Source: Verrucomicrobiales bacterium (GTDB lineage: Bacteria; Verrucomicrobiota; Verrucomicrobiia; Methylacidiphilales; JAAUTS01). Taken from it: a DNA stretch of 64,000 nt. Of this stretch, positions 37,179 to 46,090 are shown one piece after another. The stretch lies in contig JAIRPN010000004.1 in assembly GCA_031256975.1 (NCBI GenBank), positions 62,001 through 126,000 on the forward strand. Reading direction: 5' to 3'. The translations under genes were made by a program, and so were the position numbers. The notes beneath the pieces were generated by a model. The model saw only the letters and a program-made list of their open reading frames with translations, was not told the origin of the DNA and made no database searches. How positions within the stretch are numbered: position 1 is the stretch's first letter; the number at the start of each line of letters is the position of its first letter.

Positions 37179-38852
37179 ATGAATGCCCATTTCCTCCTTT
37201 CCTTTTTAAACGAACAAGGTCTGATTCGCCAGGAACAAGCCACCGATCTGATGGAAGAATCGGAACGGATGGGAAAACCCATCGAGCAGATTGTCGCCAA
37301 CTTCGGCATTATCGCCGAGGATAAATTGCTGGAATTGATTGCCGACCGCTTGGGCCTGCAATTCGTGGACTTGAGCAATGCCGAGTTCACTCCGGAATTG
37401 CTCAGCACAATCCCTCCGCAAACAGCGCGTATTCACGGTGCCTTGCCGGTCGCCTTCTCCAAACAAGGCGTCACCGTGGCGTTAAAGGATCCGCTGGATT
37501 CCCAATCCATCGACGATTTGCGCTGGGCCATCAACCGCGATATCCAAGTGGTGGTTGCCCCGATTGCCCAGATCGACCAGTTGCTCGCCCAATATTACGG
37601 CACCGAGCAGGACTCGATGGACGAATTGCTTTCGCAATTGGCCGGTGAGGCGCAAAAGGTTTCCGAGACCAGCCTGGACGATCAAAGCGCGGCAAGCAGC
37701 GCCCCGATCATCAAGTTTGTCAACACCATCATCGCCAAGGCCATTCAAGCCCAGGCGAGTGATATTCATTTCGAGCCTTTCGAGAAGGAATTCAAGATTC
37801 GTTACCGTGTCGACGGGGCGCTCTACGAAATGGCCCCGCCGCCAAAACGTCTGGCCCTGCCGGTTATTTCCCGCATCAAGGTCATGTCGGGCTTGAACAT
37901 TGCCGAGCGCCGTATTCCGCAGGATGGCCGTATCCAGACCAGTATGGCTGGCCGCCAAGTCGATCTCCGCGTGTCCACCCTGCCCACCCAGCACGGCGAA
38001 AGCGTGGTGCTTCGCGTCTTGGATCGCAGTGTGATCAATCTCGATCTGGAATCGCTGGGCATGCCGGATTATCTGTTGAACTACGTGGTTCAAACCATCG
38101 AAAAGCCGCATGGCATTTTCATTGTCACCGGCCCCACCGGTTCCGGCAAAACCACCACGTTGTACTCCTGCATCAAAAAGATCAACACCATCGACACCAA
38201 GATCCTGACCGCGGAAGACCCCGTTGAATACGAACTGGAGGGCATTCAGCAAATCCAGGTCAACGAGGCGATCGGCCTGACTTTTGCCCGCGCCTTGCGC
38301 GCCTTCCTGCGCCAAGACCCTGACCGTATTCTGGTCGGTGAAACACGAGACTTGGAAACCGCGCAGATTGCCATTCAATCCTCCCTCACCGGGCACTTGG
38401 TGTTGACCAGCTTGCACACCAACGACGCCCCGGGCGCCATCACCCGTTTGATCGACATGGGCGTGGAACCCTTCCTGATTTCCGCCACCCTGGAAGGCGT
38501 CCTCGGCCAGCGTCTGATCCGCCGTATCTGCTCCAAATGCCGCACCCCTTACGAACCCACGGAAAGTGTGCTTGCACAAATCGGATTATCAGCGCACGAT
38601 GTCGGCGACAAGTCGTTCTATTACGGAGGTGGTTGTGATTACTGCAATCAGACCGGCTATAAGGGAAGAAAGGGTATCTATGAATTGCTGGACATCAAGG
38701 AGCCAATCCGCCAGCTCATTACTGCCAAGGCTCCCACGGTGGTCATCAGGCAAAAGGCCATCGAACTTGGCATGACCACCCTGCGTCAGGACGGCCTGAG
38801 ATGTATTTTTGACGGAGAAACAACCATTGAAGAAGTTCTGAAGTATACCTAA
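37179..38852 (+). CDS. GspE/PilB-type secretion ATPase (second of two)
   Basis: A 557-aa paralogue of the preceding ATPase, with the same order of domains. Walker A GPTGSGKT is at 318-325, followed by ILTAEDPVEYELEG, ILVGETRDLETAQIA and TSLHTNDAPGA. Zn-binding pairs CSKC and CDYC precede the C-terminus. Two full-length ATPases in tandem are unusual for one pilus system. They may serve two machines or form a mixed or alternating motor with the one PilC. It is read in one transcript with the first copy (3-bp gap) and pilC (5-bp gap). No TTAGCG motif is present. Confidence 0.93.
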   Translation: MNAHFLLSFLNEQGLIRQEQATDLMEESERMGKPIEQIVANFGIIAEDKLLELIADRLGLQFVDLSNAEFTPELLSTIPPQTARIHGALPVAFSKQGVTVALKDPLDSQSIDDLRWAINRDIQVVVAPIAQIDQLLAQYYGTEQDSMDELLSQLAGEAQKVSETSLDDQSAASSAPIIKFVNTIIAKAIQAQASDIHFEPFEKEFKIRYRVDGALYEMAPPPKRLALPVISRIKVMSGLNIAERRIPQDGRIQTSMAGRQVDLRVSTLPTQHGESVVLRVLDRSVINLDLESLGMPDYLLNYVVQTIEKPHGIFIVTGPTGSGKTTTLYSCIKKINTIDTKILTAEDPVEYELEGIQQIQVNEAIGLTFARALRAFLRQDPDRILVGETRDLETAQIAIQSSLTGHLVLTSLHTNDAPGAITRLIDMGVEPFLISATLEGVLGQRLIRRICSKCRTPYEPTESVLAQIGLSAHDVGDKSFYYGGGCDYCNQTGYKGRKGIYELLDIKEPIRQLITAKAPTVVIRQKAIELGMTTLRQDGLRCIFDGETTIEEVLKYT

Positions 38853-38857
38853 AGCTT

Positions 38858-40114
38858 ATGCCAACGTTTAATTACACCGCGGTTGATGCCACAGGGCAGC
38901 AAAAAACTGGTACCATTGACGCCCCGAATACCGCCGATGCAACGGCGAAAATCAAACAACAGGGCTTGTTCCCTGTCACGGTCGTCGAAGTCAATACCGC
39001 CACGGCGGCACTGGGCGCCAAATCCACAAAAAAGTCGGGATTCTCATTCGGCAAGCCAAAGATCAAGGGTAAGATTCTGATGGTGTTCACCCGCCAGCTT
39101 GCCACGCTGATCGATGCCGGTATGCCCTTGCTGCGAAGCCTGACCACCCTGATCAAACAGGAAAAGAACGTGGCTTTGAAAGGTGCGATGAGCGCCTTGT
39201 CCGATTCGGTTGAAAGCGGCAGCACCTTCTCAGACGCCTTGGCGCAACACCCCACCATCTTCAATAAACTGTACGTCAACATGGTCAAAGCCGGTGAAAT
39301 CGGCGGTGTACTGGAAATCGTGCTGGTTCGCTTAGCTGAATTTCAGGAAAAATCACAAAAAATCCGTAGCAAGGTCATTTCCGCCATGGTTTATCCCGTG
39401 GTCGTGCTGGTGATCGCCATCGGCATTCTGGCCTTCCTGTTATTGTTCATTGTTCCAAAGTTCGAGGCAATTTTCAAAGACATGCTTGGCAATAAACCCT
39501 TGCCATTCCTGACTCAAATGGTCATCGACGTCAGCCGTTTCGTGCAACATAACGTCCTGATTATCGTCGGTTTTATTGTCGTGGTCGTGGTTGCCTACAA
39601 GATCTTTTCCAAGACTCCCGGCGGTGCAACCCTGATTGATCGTATCAAACTGAAATTCCCATTGTTTGGTGATTTGGTTAGCAAAACCTCGATCGCCCGT
39701 TTCGCCCGTACTCTGGGCACCCTGGTATCCAGCGGTGTGCCAATCCTGCAGGCCTTGAATATCACCAAGGAAACTTCCGGCAATATCGTTATCTCCAACG
39801 CCATTGCCAATATTTACGACAGTGTCAAGGAAGGTGAATCGATGGTTGGTCCGATGGAACACAGCGGACTATTCCCGCCCATGGTGGTCAGCATGATTCA
39901 GGTCGGTGAAGAAACCGGCCAGTTACCGGCCATGCTTACCAAGGTGGCGGACGTTTACGAAGAAGAAGTCGACGTGGCGGTTGCCGGTTTAACCTCGCTG
40001 CTTGAACCCATTATGATCGTTTTTCTGGCGGTGATTGTCGGTACCATTGTTATCGCATTGTTCATGCCGCTGATCACCATCATTACCCAATTGCAATCGC
40101 AGACTGGTTCCTAA
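38858..40114 (+). CDS. PilC/GspF inner-membrane platform protein
   Basis: A 418-aa polytopic protein that anchors the assembly ATPase of type IV pili or type II secretion. An N-terminal GspF-N segment (FNYTAVDATGQQKTGTIDAPN) is followed by two T2SSF domains, each with a MxxAGE-like block (VNMVKAGEIGGVLEIVL and VSMIQVGEETGQLPAML) and three transmembrane helices. A strong terminator ends the unit. It probably serves pilins or pseudopilins encoded elsewhere; the only pseudopilin in the window is at 17543. Confidence 0.94.
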   Translation: MPTFNYTAVDATGQQKTGTIDAPNTADATAKIKQQGLFPVTVVEVNTATAALGAKSTKKSGFSFGKPKIKGKILMVFTRQLATLIDAGMPLLRSLTTLIKQEKNVALKGAMSALSDSVESGSTFSDALAQHPTIFNKLYVNMVKAGEIGGVLEIVLVRLAEFQEKSQKIRSKVISAMVYPVVVLVIAIGILAFLLLFIVPKFEAIFKDMLGNKPLPFLTQMVIDVSRFVQHNVLIIVGFIVVVVVAYKIFSKTPGGATLIDRIKLKFPLFGDLVSKTSIARFARTLGTLVSSGVPILQALNITKETSGNIVISNAIANIYDSVKEGESMVGPMEHSGLFPPMVVSMIQVGEETGQLPAMLTKVADVYEEEVDVAVAGLTSLLEPIMIVFLAVIVGTIVIALFMPLITIITQLQSQTGS

Positions 40115-40135
40115 GTCAGGTTGCAGCCAGGCCTT

Positions 40136-40168
40136 AAAAGCACGGATTTCCCTAATCCGTGCTTTTTT
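40136..40168 (+). terminator. Terminator of the pilB-pilB-pilC unit
   Basis: A 13-bp perfect stem AAAAGCACGGATT/AATCCGTGCTTTT with a 5-nt loop and a T tail lies 21 bp past the pilC stop. Confidence 0.9.
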
Positions 40169-40230
40169 GTTTCCTGTATTTATTAAAATTCGCTTGCAAG
40201 CTATTTAAAATCTTCTATTAGTTTTCTGAT

Positions 40231-40249
40231 ACTGAGACTAATTCTCAGT
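40231..40249 (+). promoter_or_regulatory. Candidate Fur box upstream of FTR1 permease
   Basis: ACTGAGA and TCTCAGT are perfect inverted arms around CTAAT. Within them TGAGACT-A-ATTCTCA fits the 7-1-7 Fur pattern TGAGAAT-N-ATTCTCA with one mismatch. The site ends 31 bp before the FTR1 ATG, and TTGCAA/TATTAG (16-bp spacing) just upstream could be the promoter. The iron-transport function of the gene supports the call. Confidence 0.65.
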
Positions 40250-40280
40250 CGCAATTAGGGTATAGAAATAACAAATTTAT

Positions 40281-41300
40281 ATGAGTAGTGAACTAAATAT
40301 ATCAGTTGATCAACCGGCCTTGGCCGAAAAACCATTAAATAACCAATTCAAAGCCCTTTTGGCGATTGGAGCCCTGGCTGTATTAGGCCTGCTGCTCTGG
40401 CAGGCTATCTCCGCCAGCGGCGCACCGGATCCGACCGCAGAGCACACTTCTCGTCCCTCGGCCATCTTTGACATAGCAGTGCTGGTCTTTCGCGAAGGCT
40501 TGGAAACCATTCTGGTTCTCACGGCCATTCTGGTCAGCTTAACCGGCAAAAAACAAACCTACCAGCGTCCAATCTTGACCGGATCGGTCTTGGCTATTCT
40601 TGCTTCACTGGTTACTTGGTTCATTGCGGTTAAAATCGTCAGTGACCTTACCGAAAGTTTCTCCGCCCTAGACATCCAGGCCGCCACCGGCCTTTTGGCG
40701 GTTATCGTACTGCTGACTGTGATGAATTGGTTCTTCCACAAGATTTACTGGGGTGGCTGGATCACCATGCACAACCGCCGCAAGAATGCCCTGCTCGGTG
40801 ACATCGAAGAAGGCGGCCAAGCCAAGAAAGCGCTGATCTGGGGATTGATCCTGCTGGGCTTCACCTCGGTTTACCGCGAAGGCTTTGAGATCGTTATCTT
40901 CCTGCAAAGCTATTACCTGAAACTCGGCGGCGAAATCGTGCTGCTCGGCACCCTGGTCGGTCTTTTCTTTACCGGCATCGTCGCCATCCTGACCTTTGTT
41001 GCGCAACGTCGCCTGCCCTACCGCAAAATGCTGGTGTTCACCGGCATCCTGCTCGGCGTGGTACTGCTGGTGATGGTTGGCGAACAAGCCTTCGAAATGC
41101 AGCAGGCAAACTGGATCGCCACCACCGAAATCAGCTGGTTGAAACCTTATTTGCCTGACTGGGCCGGAGTATGGTTCTCCCTGTTCCCGACCGTTGAAAC
41201 CTTGCTGGCGCAATTGGTTGCCGCCATCCTGGTGATTGGTTCCTACTTCCTGGCAAGCCGTTCAAGCAAAAAGAACGAGGAAGCTTCGGAATTGGCCTAA
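40281..41300 (+). CDS. FTR1-family iron permease
   Basis: A 339-aa integral membrane protein with about seven to eight hydrophobic helices. Two REGxE motifs, FREGLETILVL and YREGFEIVIFL, are the iron-binding hallmarks of the FTR1/EfeU family. The N-terminal 25 residues are polar and cytosolic. It lacks the fused periplasmic cytochrome or EfeO-like domains, and no EfeO/EfeB genes are adjacent, so the oxidase or donor partner is not visible. It starts with ATG behind a Fur-like palindrome and ends at a bidirectional terminator. Regulation by iron is inferred. Confidence 0.9.
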   Translation: MSSELNISVDQPALAEKPLNNQFKALLAIGALAVLGLLLWQAISASGAPDPTAEHTSRPSAIFDIAVLVFREGLETILVLTAILVSLTGKKQTYQRPILTGSVLAILASLVTWFIAVKIVSDLTESFSALDIQAATGLLAVIVLLTVMNWFFHKIYWGGWITMHNRRKNALLGDIEEGGQAKKALIWGLILLGFTSVYREGFEIVIFLQSYYLKLGGEIVLLGTLVGLFFTGIVAILTFVAQRRLPYRKMLVFTGILLGVVLLVMVGEQAFEMQQANWIATTEISWLKPYLPDWAGVWFSLFPTVETLLAQLVAAILVIGSYFLASRSSKKNEEASELA

Positions 41301-41316
41301 GTTAAGTTTAATTTAC

Positions 41317-41355
41317 CAACAAAAAGCCCGCCGATTAATAGCGGGCTTTTTGTTG
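41317..41355. terminator. Bidirectional terminator between FTR1 and lpxA
   Basis: A 15-bp perfect stem CAACAAAAAGCCCGC/GCGGGCTTTTTGTTG has a 9-nt loop. T runs on both strands allow it to end the convergent FTR1 and lpxA transcripts. Confidence 0.9.
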
Positions 41356-41378
41356 TTCCAATCTAACACCGGTGGCAA

Positions 41379-42167
41379 CTATTCGTCACCGATTCCGCCG
41401 GCTCGCATCGCCGTGCATACCCCGCGCTTGGTACCCTTGATAAATTCGGCGAACAATTTTATATCGTCATTAGCCCCGGCATCCAGGGTTTCCAATGCCT
41501 GTACCCGGTTTTTGCCCGACCAGAAATAAGTTTCGTAGGCATCCTCAATGGCCTTGCGTCTCGACCGGTCATAACCACGTCGCTTCAATCCCACCTTGTT
41601 CAACCCGCAAACCGTGTTGGTTGCCACCGCCATGCAATAAGGCGGCACATCCAGTCCCAACCGGGTTTGTCCGCGGACCATGACATACTCTCCAATCCGT
41701 ACGAATTGATGTACCACTGCCGCTCCGCCCAGAAAGGCAAAATCACGGATCTCGACATAACCGCCAAGCAACACGTTGTTGACCAAAATAACCTGGTTCC
41801 CCAGACGACAATTATGCGCCAGATGCGCATTCGCCATTAGGTAACACCGGTCGCCGATCACCGTCTCGGTGCCGGCCTTGGTGCCGCGATGAATCGTGGT
41901 GTATTCCCGGATCACATTGCCGTCGCCAATCCGCACATAACTCTCCTCATTCTTGAATGCCAGATCCTGCGGCTCCGCACCAATGATGGCACCATAGCCA
42001 ATCTGGTTGTTATCGCCGATTTTCGTCCAACCGGTAATCACCGCCCGCGCCCGGATTTCGCAGTTAGCGCCAATCTGTACATGTTCGTCGATAATCACAT
42101 CGGGACCGATAACCGTCCCCTCCCCGATCTTGGCATTCGGATGAACAAGCGCTCGCGGATGAATCAT
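41379..42167 (-). CDS. lpxA: UDP-N-acetylglucosamine acyltransferase
   Basis: LpxA performs the first step of lipid A synthesis, transferring an acyl chain from ACP to UDP-GlcNAc. The protein is 262 aa, normal length. It is a left-handed parallel beta-helix of hexapeptide repeats (IGEGTVIGPDVIIDEHVQIGA). The catalytic-His block is NAHLAHNCRLGNQVIL, and GDGNVIREYTTIHRGT and GLNKVGLKRRGY are family signatures. The C-terminal helical part is complete. It shows that the cell has lipid A, hence an outer membrane. No lpxD, fabZ or lpxB gene is adjacent. Confidence 0.96.
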   Translation of the reverse strand: MIHPRALVHPNAKIGEGTVIGPDVIIDEHVQIGANCEIRARAVITGWTKIGDNNQIGYGAIIGAEPQDLAFKNEESYVRIGDGNVIREYTTIHRGTKAGTETVIGDRCYLMANAHLAHNCRLGNQVILVNNVLLGGYVEIRDFAFLGGAAVVHQFVRIGEYVMVRGQTRLGLDVPPYCMAVATNTVCGLNKVGLKRRGYDRSRRKAIEDAYETYFWSGKNRVQALETLDAGANDDIKLFAEFIKGTKRGVCTAMRAGGIGDE

Positions 42168-42275
42168 AGATAAGCTCTGACATTAGCGCCGTCCCCGCCG
42201 GAGACAAACGATTTGTCATACAAAGTTTACGGCGACGGTATTGAATGTGTGAAGGCCATTACCCATATTGGACAA

Positions 42276-42965
42276 ATGCCCCGCATCAAAGAACTTCCCC
42301 ATGAAGAACGCCCGCGTGAACGTTTATGGCAGCAAGGCGGTTCGGCTTTGCGCGTTAGCGAACTGATTGCCATCCTGCTCCGCACAGGCATGCGTGGAAA
42401 ATCCGCAATCACGCTTTCCGAGGAATTGCTGCAGCAATACCCGTCCTTGAACGATCTTTGCCGGGCGCCGGTACAGGCGCTCGCCAAAACCAAAGGACTG
42501 GGCCCGGCCAAGGCCATTCAACTGAAGGCGGCATTCGAACTCGGTGCCAGATTGGCCAAAAGCCGGATTGACCCCCGTCCAATCGAATGCGCCGAGGATG
42601 TACTGCAACTGCTGGGTGAAGAATTAAGACAACTGCCTTGCGAAACGATGCGGATTTTGTCGCTAAACACCAAGTCCAGACTCGTCGCCCAGGATGAAAT
42701 CAGCAGCGGCTCCTTGAATGAAACCGTTTCCCATCCCCGGGAAATCTTCAAGACCGTGATTCTTCGCCACGCAGCCAGTTTCATCCTGGTGCACAATCAT
42801 CCCTCCGGCGACCCTTCACCCAGTCAGGCAGACCTGCAATTCACGCGGCAAATCCGCGAGGCTGCGATGTTCATGCAGCTCAACTTTCACGACCATGTGA
42901 TTCTGGGCCTGGCATCATCCACCCACCCGGCTTATTTCAGTTTCCGGGAAAACGGTTATCTATGA
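42276..42965 (+). CDS. radC: RadC-family JAB/MPN protein
   Basis: A 229-aa protein. An N-terminal helix-hairpin-helix region (SLNDLCRAPVQALAKTKGLGPAKAIQLKAAFELG) precedes the JAMM metal motif ILVHNHPSGDPSPSQAD. The role in DNA repair once proposed for RadC is disputed, and its function is open. I place the start at ATG 42276 (MPRIKELPHEERPRERL), which matches family N-termini; a TTG 63 bp upstream is open but adds unrelated residues. It is divergent from lpxA and overlaps the end of miaA by 6 bp, tail to tail. Confidence 0.92.
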   Translation: MPRIKELPHEERPRERLWQQGGSALRVSELIAILLRTGMRGKSAITLSEELLQQYPSLNDLCRAPVQALAKTKGLGPAKAIQLKAAFELGARLAKSRIDPRPIECAEDVLQLLGEELRQLPCETMRILSLNTKSRLVAQDEISSGSLNETVSHPREIFKTVILRHAASFILVHNHPSGDPSPSQADLQFTRQIREAAMFMQLNFHDHVILGLASSTHPAYFSFRENGYL

Positions 42966-43841
42966 TTGCCGCAGGAATTGCAAGGCTACCCCGGCATTCG
43001 AACACAGTTCAAAACCCGGTTCTGCCTTGAACCAGGTCTCCTGACGCTTGGCATATTGCCCGGTCAGGGTGATGATTTTCTCCAGACATTCCGCCTTGTC
43101 CAATTTGCCATCCAAGTAATCGGCAATCAGCAAATAGCCAAGCGCCTTGGCCGATTGCGATTCACGCCAACCGGCAATGGCCAGCAAACCGCGCACCTCG
43201 TCCGGCCAACCATCGTCCCACATCCTGTTTACCCGCGTGGCAATTAGCGTCCGGTTCAACTCCCGTTCCGGCAATAAAAACACGCCGTTTACTTGTGGCA
43301 TCAATGGCTTGCTGCGTTCCTGCTGCCAGACCGAGAAAGGTTTCCCCGTGACTTTCGTCACCGCCAAGGCCCGGATAATCCGTCGCGGATTCTGCAAGTC
43401 AGCCGACGCGCACCATGCCGGGTCGAGTTGCCTGATTTGTTCCTGCAAGGACGCCAGCGGCAAGGCGGACAACTGCTCCACCAACACCGGATCCGACTCC
43501 GGCGCCAGCGTCAATCCCTCCCGCAAGGCCCGGATGTACAATCCGGTTCCACCAACCCAAATCTGCGGACGCCCGGGAGGGATCACCATTAGCGCTTGTA
43601 CCGCCTCATGCAAATAATCCGCCACACTGAAACTTTCCAACGGATCACGCAGATTGATCAAATAATGCGGGACAACGGCTTGCTCCCCGGATGTCGGCTT
43701 GCCGGTGCCAATATCCAGCTGGCGGTACACCTGGAACGCGTCAGCGGAACAAATCACTCCGCCACATTCCTGCGCAAAAGCCAACGCTAACGACGATTTT
43801 CCCGTCGCCGTCGGACCGACAATGAAAAGCTGCTTGTTCAC
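42960..43841 (-). CDS. miaA: tRNA dimethylallyltransferase
   Basis: The enzyme adds a dimethylallyl group to A37 of tRNAs that read UNN codons. It is 293 aa. The P-loop IVGPTATGKSSLALAFA opens the protein. DAFQVYRQLDIGTGKPT, VGGTGLYIRAL and SKALGYL are family blocks, and a final QYAKRQETWF is the RQxTWF motif. It starts with GTG at 43841, directly abutting a CCTGAACTTGTCGAAGGG repeat that fills the gap to the upstream DUF5069 gene, so the ribosome-binding site has been replaced by the repeat. Confidence 0.95.
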   Translation of the reverse strand: MNKQLFIVGPTATGKSSLALAFAQECGGVICSADAFQVYRQLDIGTGKPTSGEQAVVPHYLINLRDPLESFSVADYLHEAVQALMVIPPGRPQIWVGGTGLYIRALREGLTLAPESDPVLVEQLSALPLASLQEQIRQLDPAWCASADLQNPRRIIRALAVTKVTGKPFSVWQQERSKPLMPQVNGVFLLPERELNRTLIATRVNRMWDDGWPDEVRGLLAIAGWRESQSAKALGYLLIADYLDGKLDKAECLEKIITLTGQYAKRQETWFKAEPGFELCSNAGVALQFLRQS

Positions 43842-43859
43842 CCTGAACTTGTCGAAGGG
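43842..43859. repeat. CTTGTCGAAGGG dispersed repeat, copy 1
   Basis: CCTGAACTTGTCGAAGGG matches 49481-49498 at 17 of 18 positions. Sequences of this kind (CCTTCGACAAGCTCAGG on the other strand) are widespread REP-like repeats in environmental bacteria. It fills nearly the whole gap between miaA and the DUF5069 gene. Confidence 0.75.
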
Positions 43860-43862
43860 CGG

Positions 43863-44312
43863 TTATTCCCACCATTTGGCGGGTGGCACCCGCTTTTCGT
43901 CTGCATCAATGAAGTCAAAAAAGGTTTCAACTTTCGGCTGGTGTTGTTCCAAATGGGCTTCTGTGATCCTCATTTGCAAACGCTCGCTGGCTTGGTCACG
44001 CCAACCGCGCTTGACCATGTAGTTGTTCCAGCCGTTGATCTCGTCGTCGCAGGGTTTCTGTCCCCGGCCATGCTTGATGGCCCATTGCAAAATCTCCTCA
44101 TCCGTTCCTCCGTCCAGAACTCGCTTTTTCACATCCTCGTAGTTCAGATGCAGGAATTGCAGGCAATTGCCGTCGAAGCCTTCGCCCAAGTGCGGGATGT
44201 AATCCGCGCCCAGCTTGCCCTCTGCGTGCAAACGAATCTTGCTCAGCATGCGTGCAAAATGCACCAGACCGCCGGTTTTCTGATAAGGACTGACAGGATA
44301 GGTTGTGTTCAT
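43863..44312 (-). CDS. DUF5069 protein
   Basis: A 149-aa small cytosolic protein. The pattern GLVHFARMLSKIRLHAEGKLGADYIPHLG and the C-terminal FFDFIDADEKRVP are typical of DUF5069, a family common in Verrucomicrobia and related bacteria and without known function. No catalytic motif or transmembrane segment is seen. It starts with ATG, 18 bp behind uxaC on the same strand. Confidence 0.85.
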   Translation of the reverse strand: MNTTYPVSPYQKTGGLVHFARMLSKIRLHAEGKLGADYIPHLGEGFDGNCLQFLHLNYEDVKKRVLDGGTDEEILQWAIKHGRGQKPCDDEINGWNNYMVKRGWRDQASERLQMRITEAHLEQHQPKVETFFDFIDADEKRVPPAKWWE

Positions 44313-44330
44313 AGGGATTCAATATAGCCG

Positions 44331-45746
44331 TTAATCGGCAAGTTCCATACCGAAATAGTTTTTCGCGTTGTTGAAACAAATGTCGCTGACCATGCCGCCG
44401 AGTAATTCGACATCATCCGGCACTTCACCACGCTCCAGCGCGCCGCCGATCAAGTTGCACAGGATGCGACGGAAATATTCATGCCGCGTGTACGACAGAA
44501 AACTGCGGGAATCCGTCAGCATGCCGACAAAACGCGACAACAAACCATTGTGCGCCAGTGCGTTCATCTGCCATTCCATCGCCTCTTTCTGGTCGAGGAA
44601 CCACCAACCGCTGCCGAATTGGATCTTGCCCGCCACCGAGCCATCCTGAAAGTTTCCCGCCATGGTGGCGAACAGGTAATTGTTCACCGGATTGAGGTTG
44701 TACAGAATGGTCTTCGGTAACAGATTGTCGCTGTCGAGCAAATCCAAATAGCGCGACAAACCCTCCGCCTGTCGTTCGTCGCCGATGGAATCTCCGCCCG
44801 CATCCGCACCGACCTTGCGGAACAAACGGCTGCTGTTATTGCGCAACGGCCCCAAATGCAACTGCTTGGTCCAGCCCTTCTGCGCATCCAGCCTGCCGAA
44901 CAACAGCATCATGAACCCGGCGAATTTCTCCGTCTCTTCAGCCGTCAATGCCTTGCCGCGCCGGGCATCGCTGAAAATCCGTTCCGCTTCGGCCGCAGTG
45001 GCATACCAACGCGGACAGGCATCCATGCCATGGTCCGACAAACGGCAGCCGTTGTCGTGGAAGAATTGGTGACGATTCTCTATCGCGCGCAGGAAACCAT
45101 TGAAGGTCACGCACTCCAGGTTGCTCGCCGCCTCCAACTGGTTCACCCATGCATTGAACACTTCCGGACGGTTCACCGTCAACGCCTTGTCCGGGCGAAA
45201 GGTCGGATTGACACGAGTCTTGAAACTCTGGTCTGCGCGAATCTTGCGATGCCATTCCAGCGAATCCGCCGGATCGTCCGTGGTGCAGATCACCTTCACC
45301 TTGCTGCGGGTGATGAACCCCCGGGCGCTGTAATCGTCCTGCGCCAACAGCCTCTCCGTCTTCTCCCAGATCGCCGGGGCGGATTGCTCGTCGAGAATCT
45401 CAGCAATGCCGAAGAATCTCAACAATTCCAGATGTGTCCAGTGGTACAGCGGATTCATCAACATCTTCGGCATCGACCGCGCGTAGGCCATGAACTTGTC
45501 ATAGTCCGGGGCATTGCCCGTGCAGAACTGTTCTGCCACCCCGTTCGCCCGCATCCCGCGCCACTTATAATGGTCGCCATACAACCAAGCCTGGGCGATA
45601 TTCTTAAAGCGCAGATTCTCCGCGATCTCCTTCGGTGACAGATGGCAATGATAGTCAAAAATCGGCTGATCCTTGGCATATTGATGGTAAAGCGTTTTTG
45701 CCGTCTGGGACTGCAACAGAAAATCATCGGTAATGAAGGTTTTCAT
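44331..45746 (-). CDS. uxaC: Glucuronate isomerase
   Basis: UxaC isomerises glucuronate to fructuronate and galacturonate to tagaturonate in hexuronate breakdown. It is 471 aa, normal length. Family blocks: FLLQSQTAKTLYHQYAKDQPIFDYHCHLSPKEIAENL (split here by many conserved residues, including the DYHCHL metal site), YHWTHLELLRFFGI, TTDDPADSLEWH and GMLTDSRSFLSYTRHEYFRRILC. No uxaA/uxaB or transporter is adjacent. The GH28-like protein at 28268 could supply galacturonate, but this link is speculative. Starts with ATG; the tRNA-Ser gene lies upstream. Confidence 0.96.
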   Translation of the reverse strand: MKTFITDDFLLQSQTAKTLYHQYAKDQPIFDYHCHLSPKEIAENLRFKNIAQAWLYGDHYKWRGMRANGVAEQFCTGNAPDYDKFMAYARSMPKMLMNPLYHWTHLELLRFFGIAEILDEQSAPAIWEKTERLLAQDDYSARGFITRSKVKVICTTDDPADSLEWHRKIRADQSFKTRVNPTFRPDKALTVNRPEVFNAWVNQLEAASNLECVTFNGFLRAIENRHQFFHDNGCRLSDHGMDACPRWYATAAEAERIFSDARRGKALTAEETEKFAGFMMLLFGRLDAQKGWTKQLHLGPLRNNSSRLFRKVGADAGGDSIGDERQAEGLSRYLDLLDSDNLLPKTILYNLNPVNNYLFATMAGNFQDGSVAGKIQFGSGWWFLDQKEAMEWQMNALAHNGLLSRFVGMLTDSRSFLSYTRHEYFRRILCNLIGGALERGEVPDDVELLGGMVSDICFNNAKNYFGMELAD

Positions 45747-45932
45747 GGTGGGGTATTAGTTGATCCAGAATGCTGCAAATACACCGGAAAGTCAATCCAG
45801 CCTCTTCTGTTTATCGGTGGCCAGTTATACCGCATTATCTGTGACTTCGACCTGTCACTTGGCCTTGAAACCGGTAAATGGAATCCCTACAGGTGACTTT
45901 CTGGGGCTTGGGATCAAGAAGAAACAAAAAAC

Positions 45933-46022
45933 TGGCGGTGAGGAGAGGATTCGAACCTCCGGACGGTTTTACCCGTCAACAGTTTAGCAAACTGCCGCTT
46001 TAGGCCACTCAGCCACCTCACC
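45933..46022 (-). tRNA. tRNA-Ser (anticodon GCT), CCA encoded
   Basis: On the minus strand GGTGAGG...CCTCACC forms the acceptor stem. A discriminator G and an encoded CCA follow. The anticodon arm CAGTTTGCTAAACTG carries GCT. A long variable arm (GACGGG/CCGTC region) and TTCGAATC in the T loop are typical of class II tRNA-Ser. The 186 bp between this gene and uxaC, and the 68 bp on its other side, contain nothing further that I recognise; a T-rich stretch follows it on the minus strand. Confidence 0.95.
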
Positions 46023-46090
46023 AAAGAGCCAATACCATAACTGCCAAAGCCGTTCGCCACAACAAGAAAATTCAACGGAAACACTAAATC

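Noticed and set aside
37482-38579. 365-codon open frame opposite the second PilB gene
   Set aside because: Shadow; the plus-strand frame carries all ATPase motifs.
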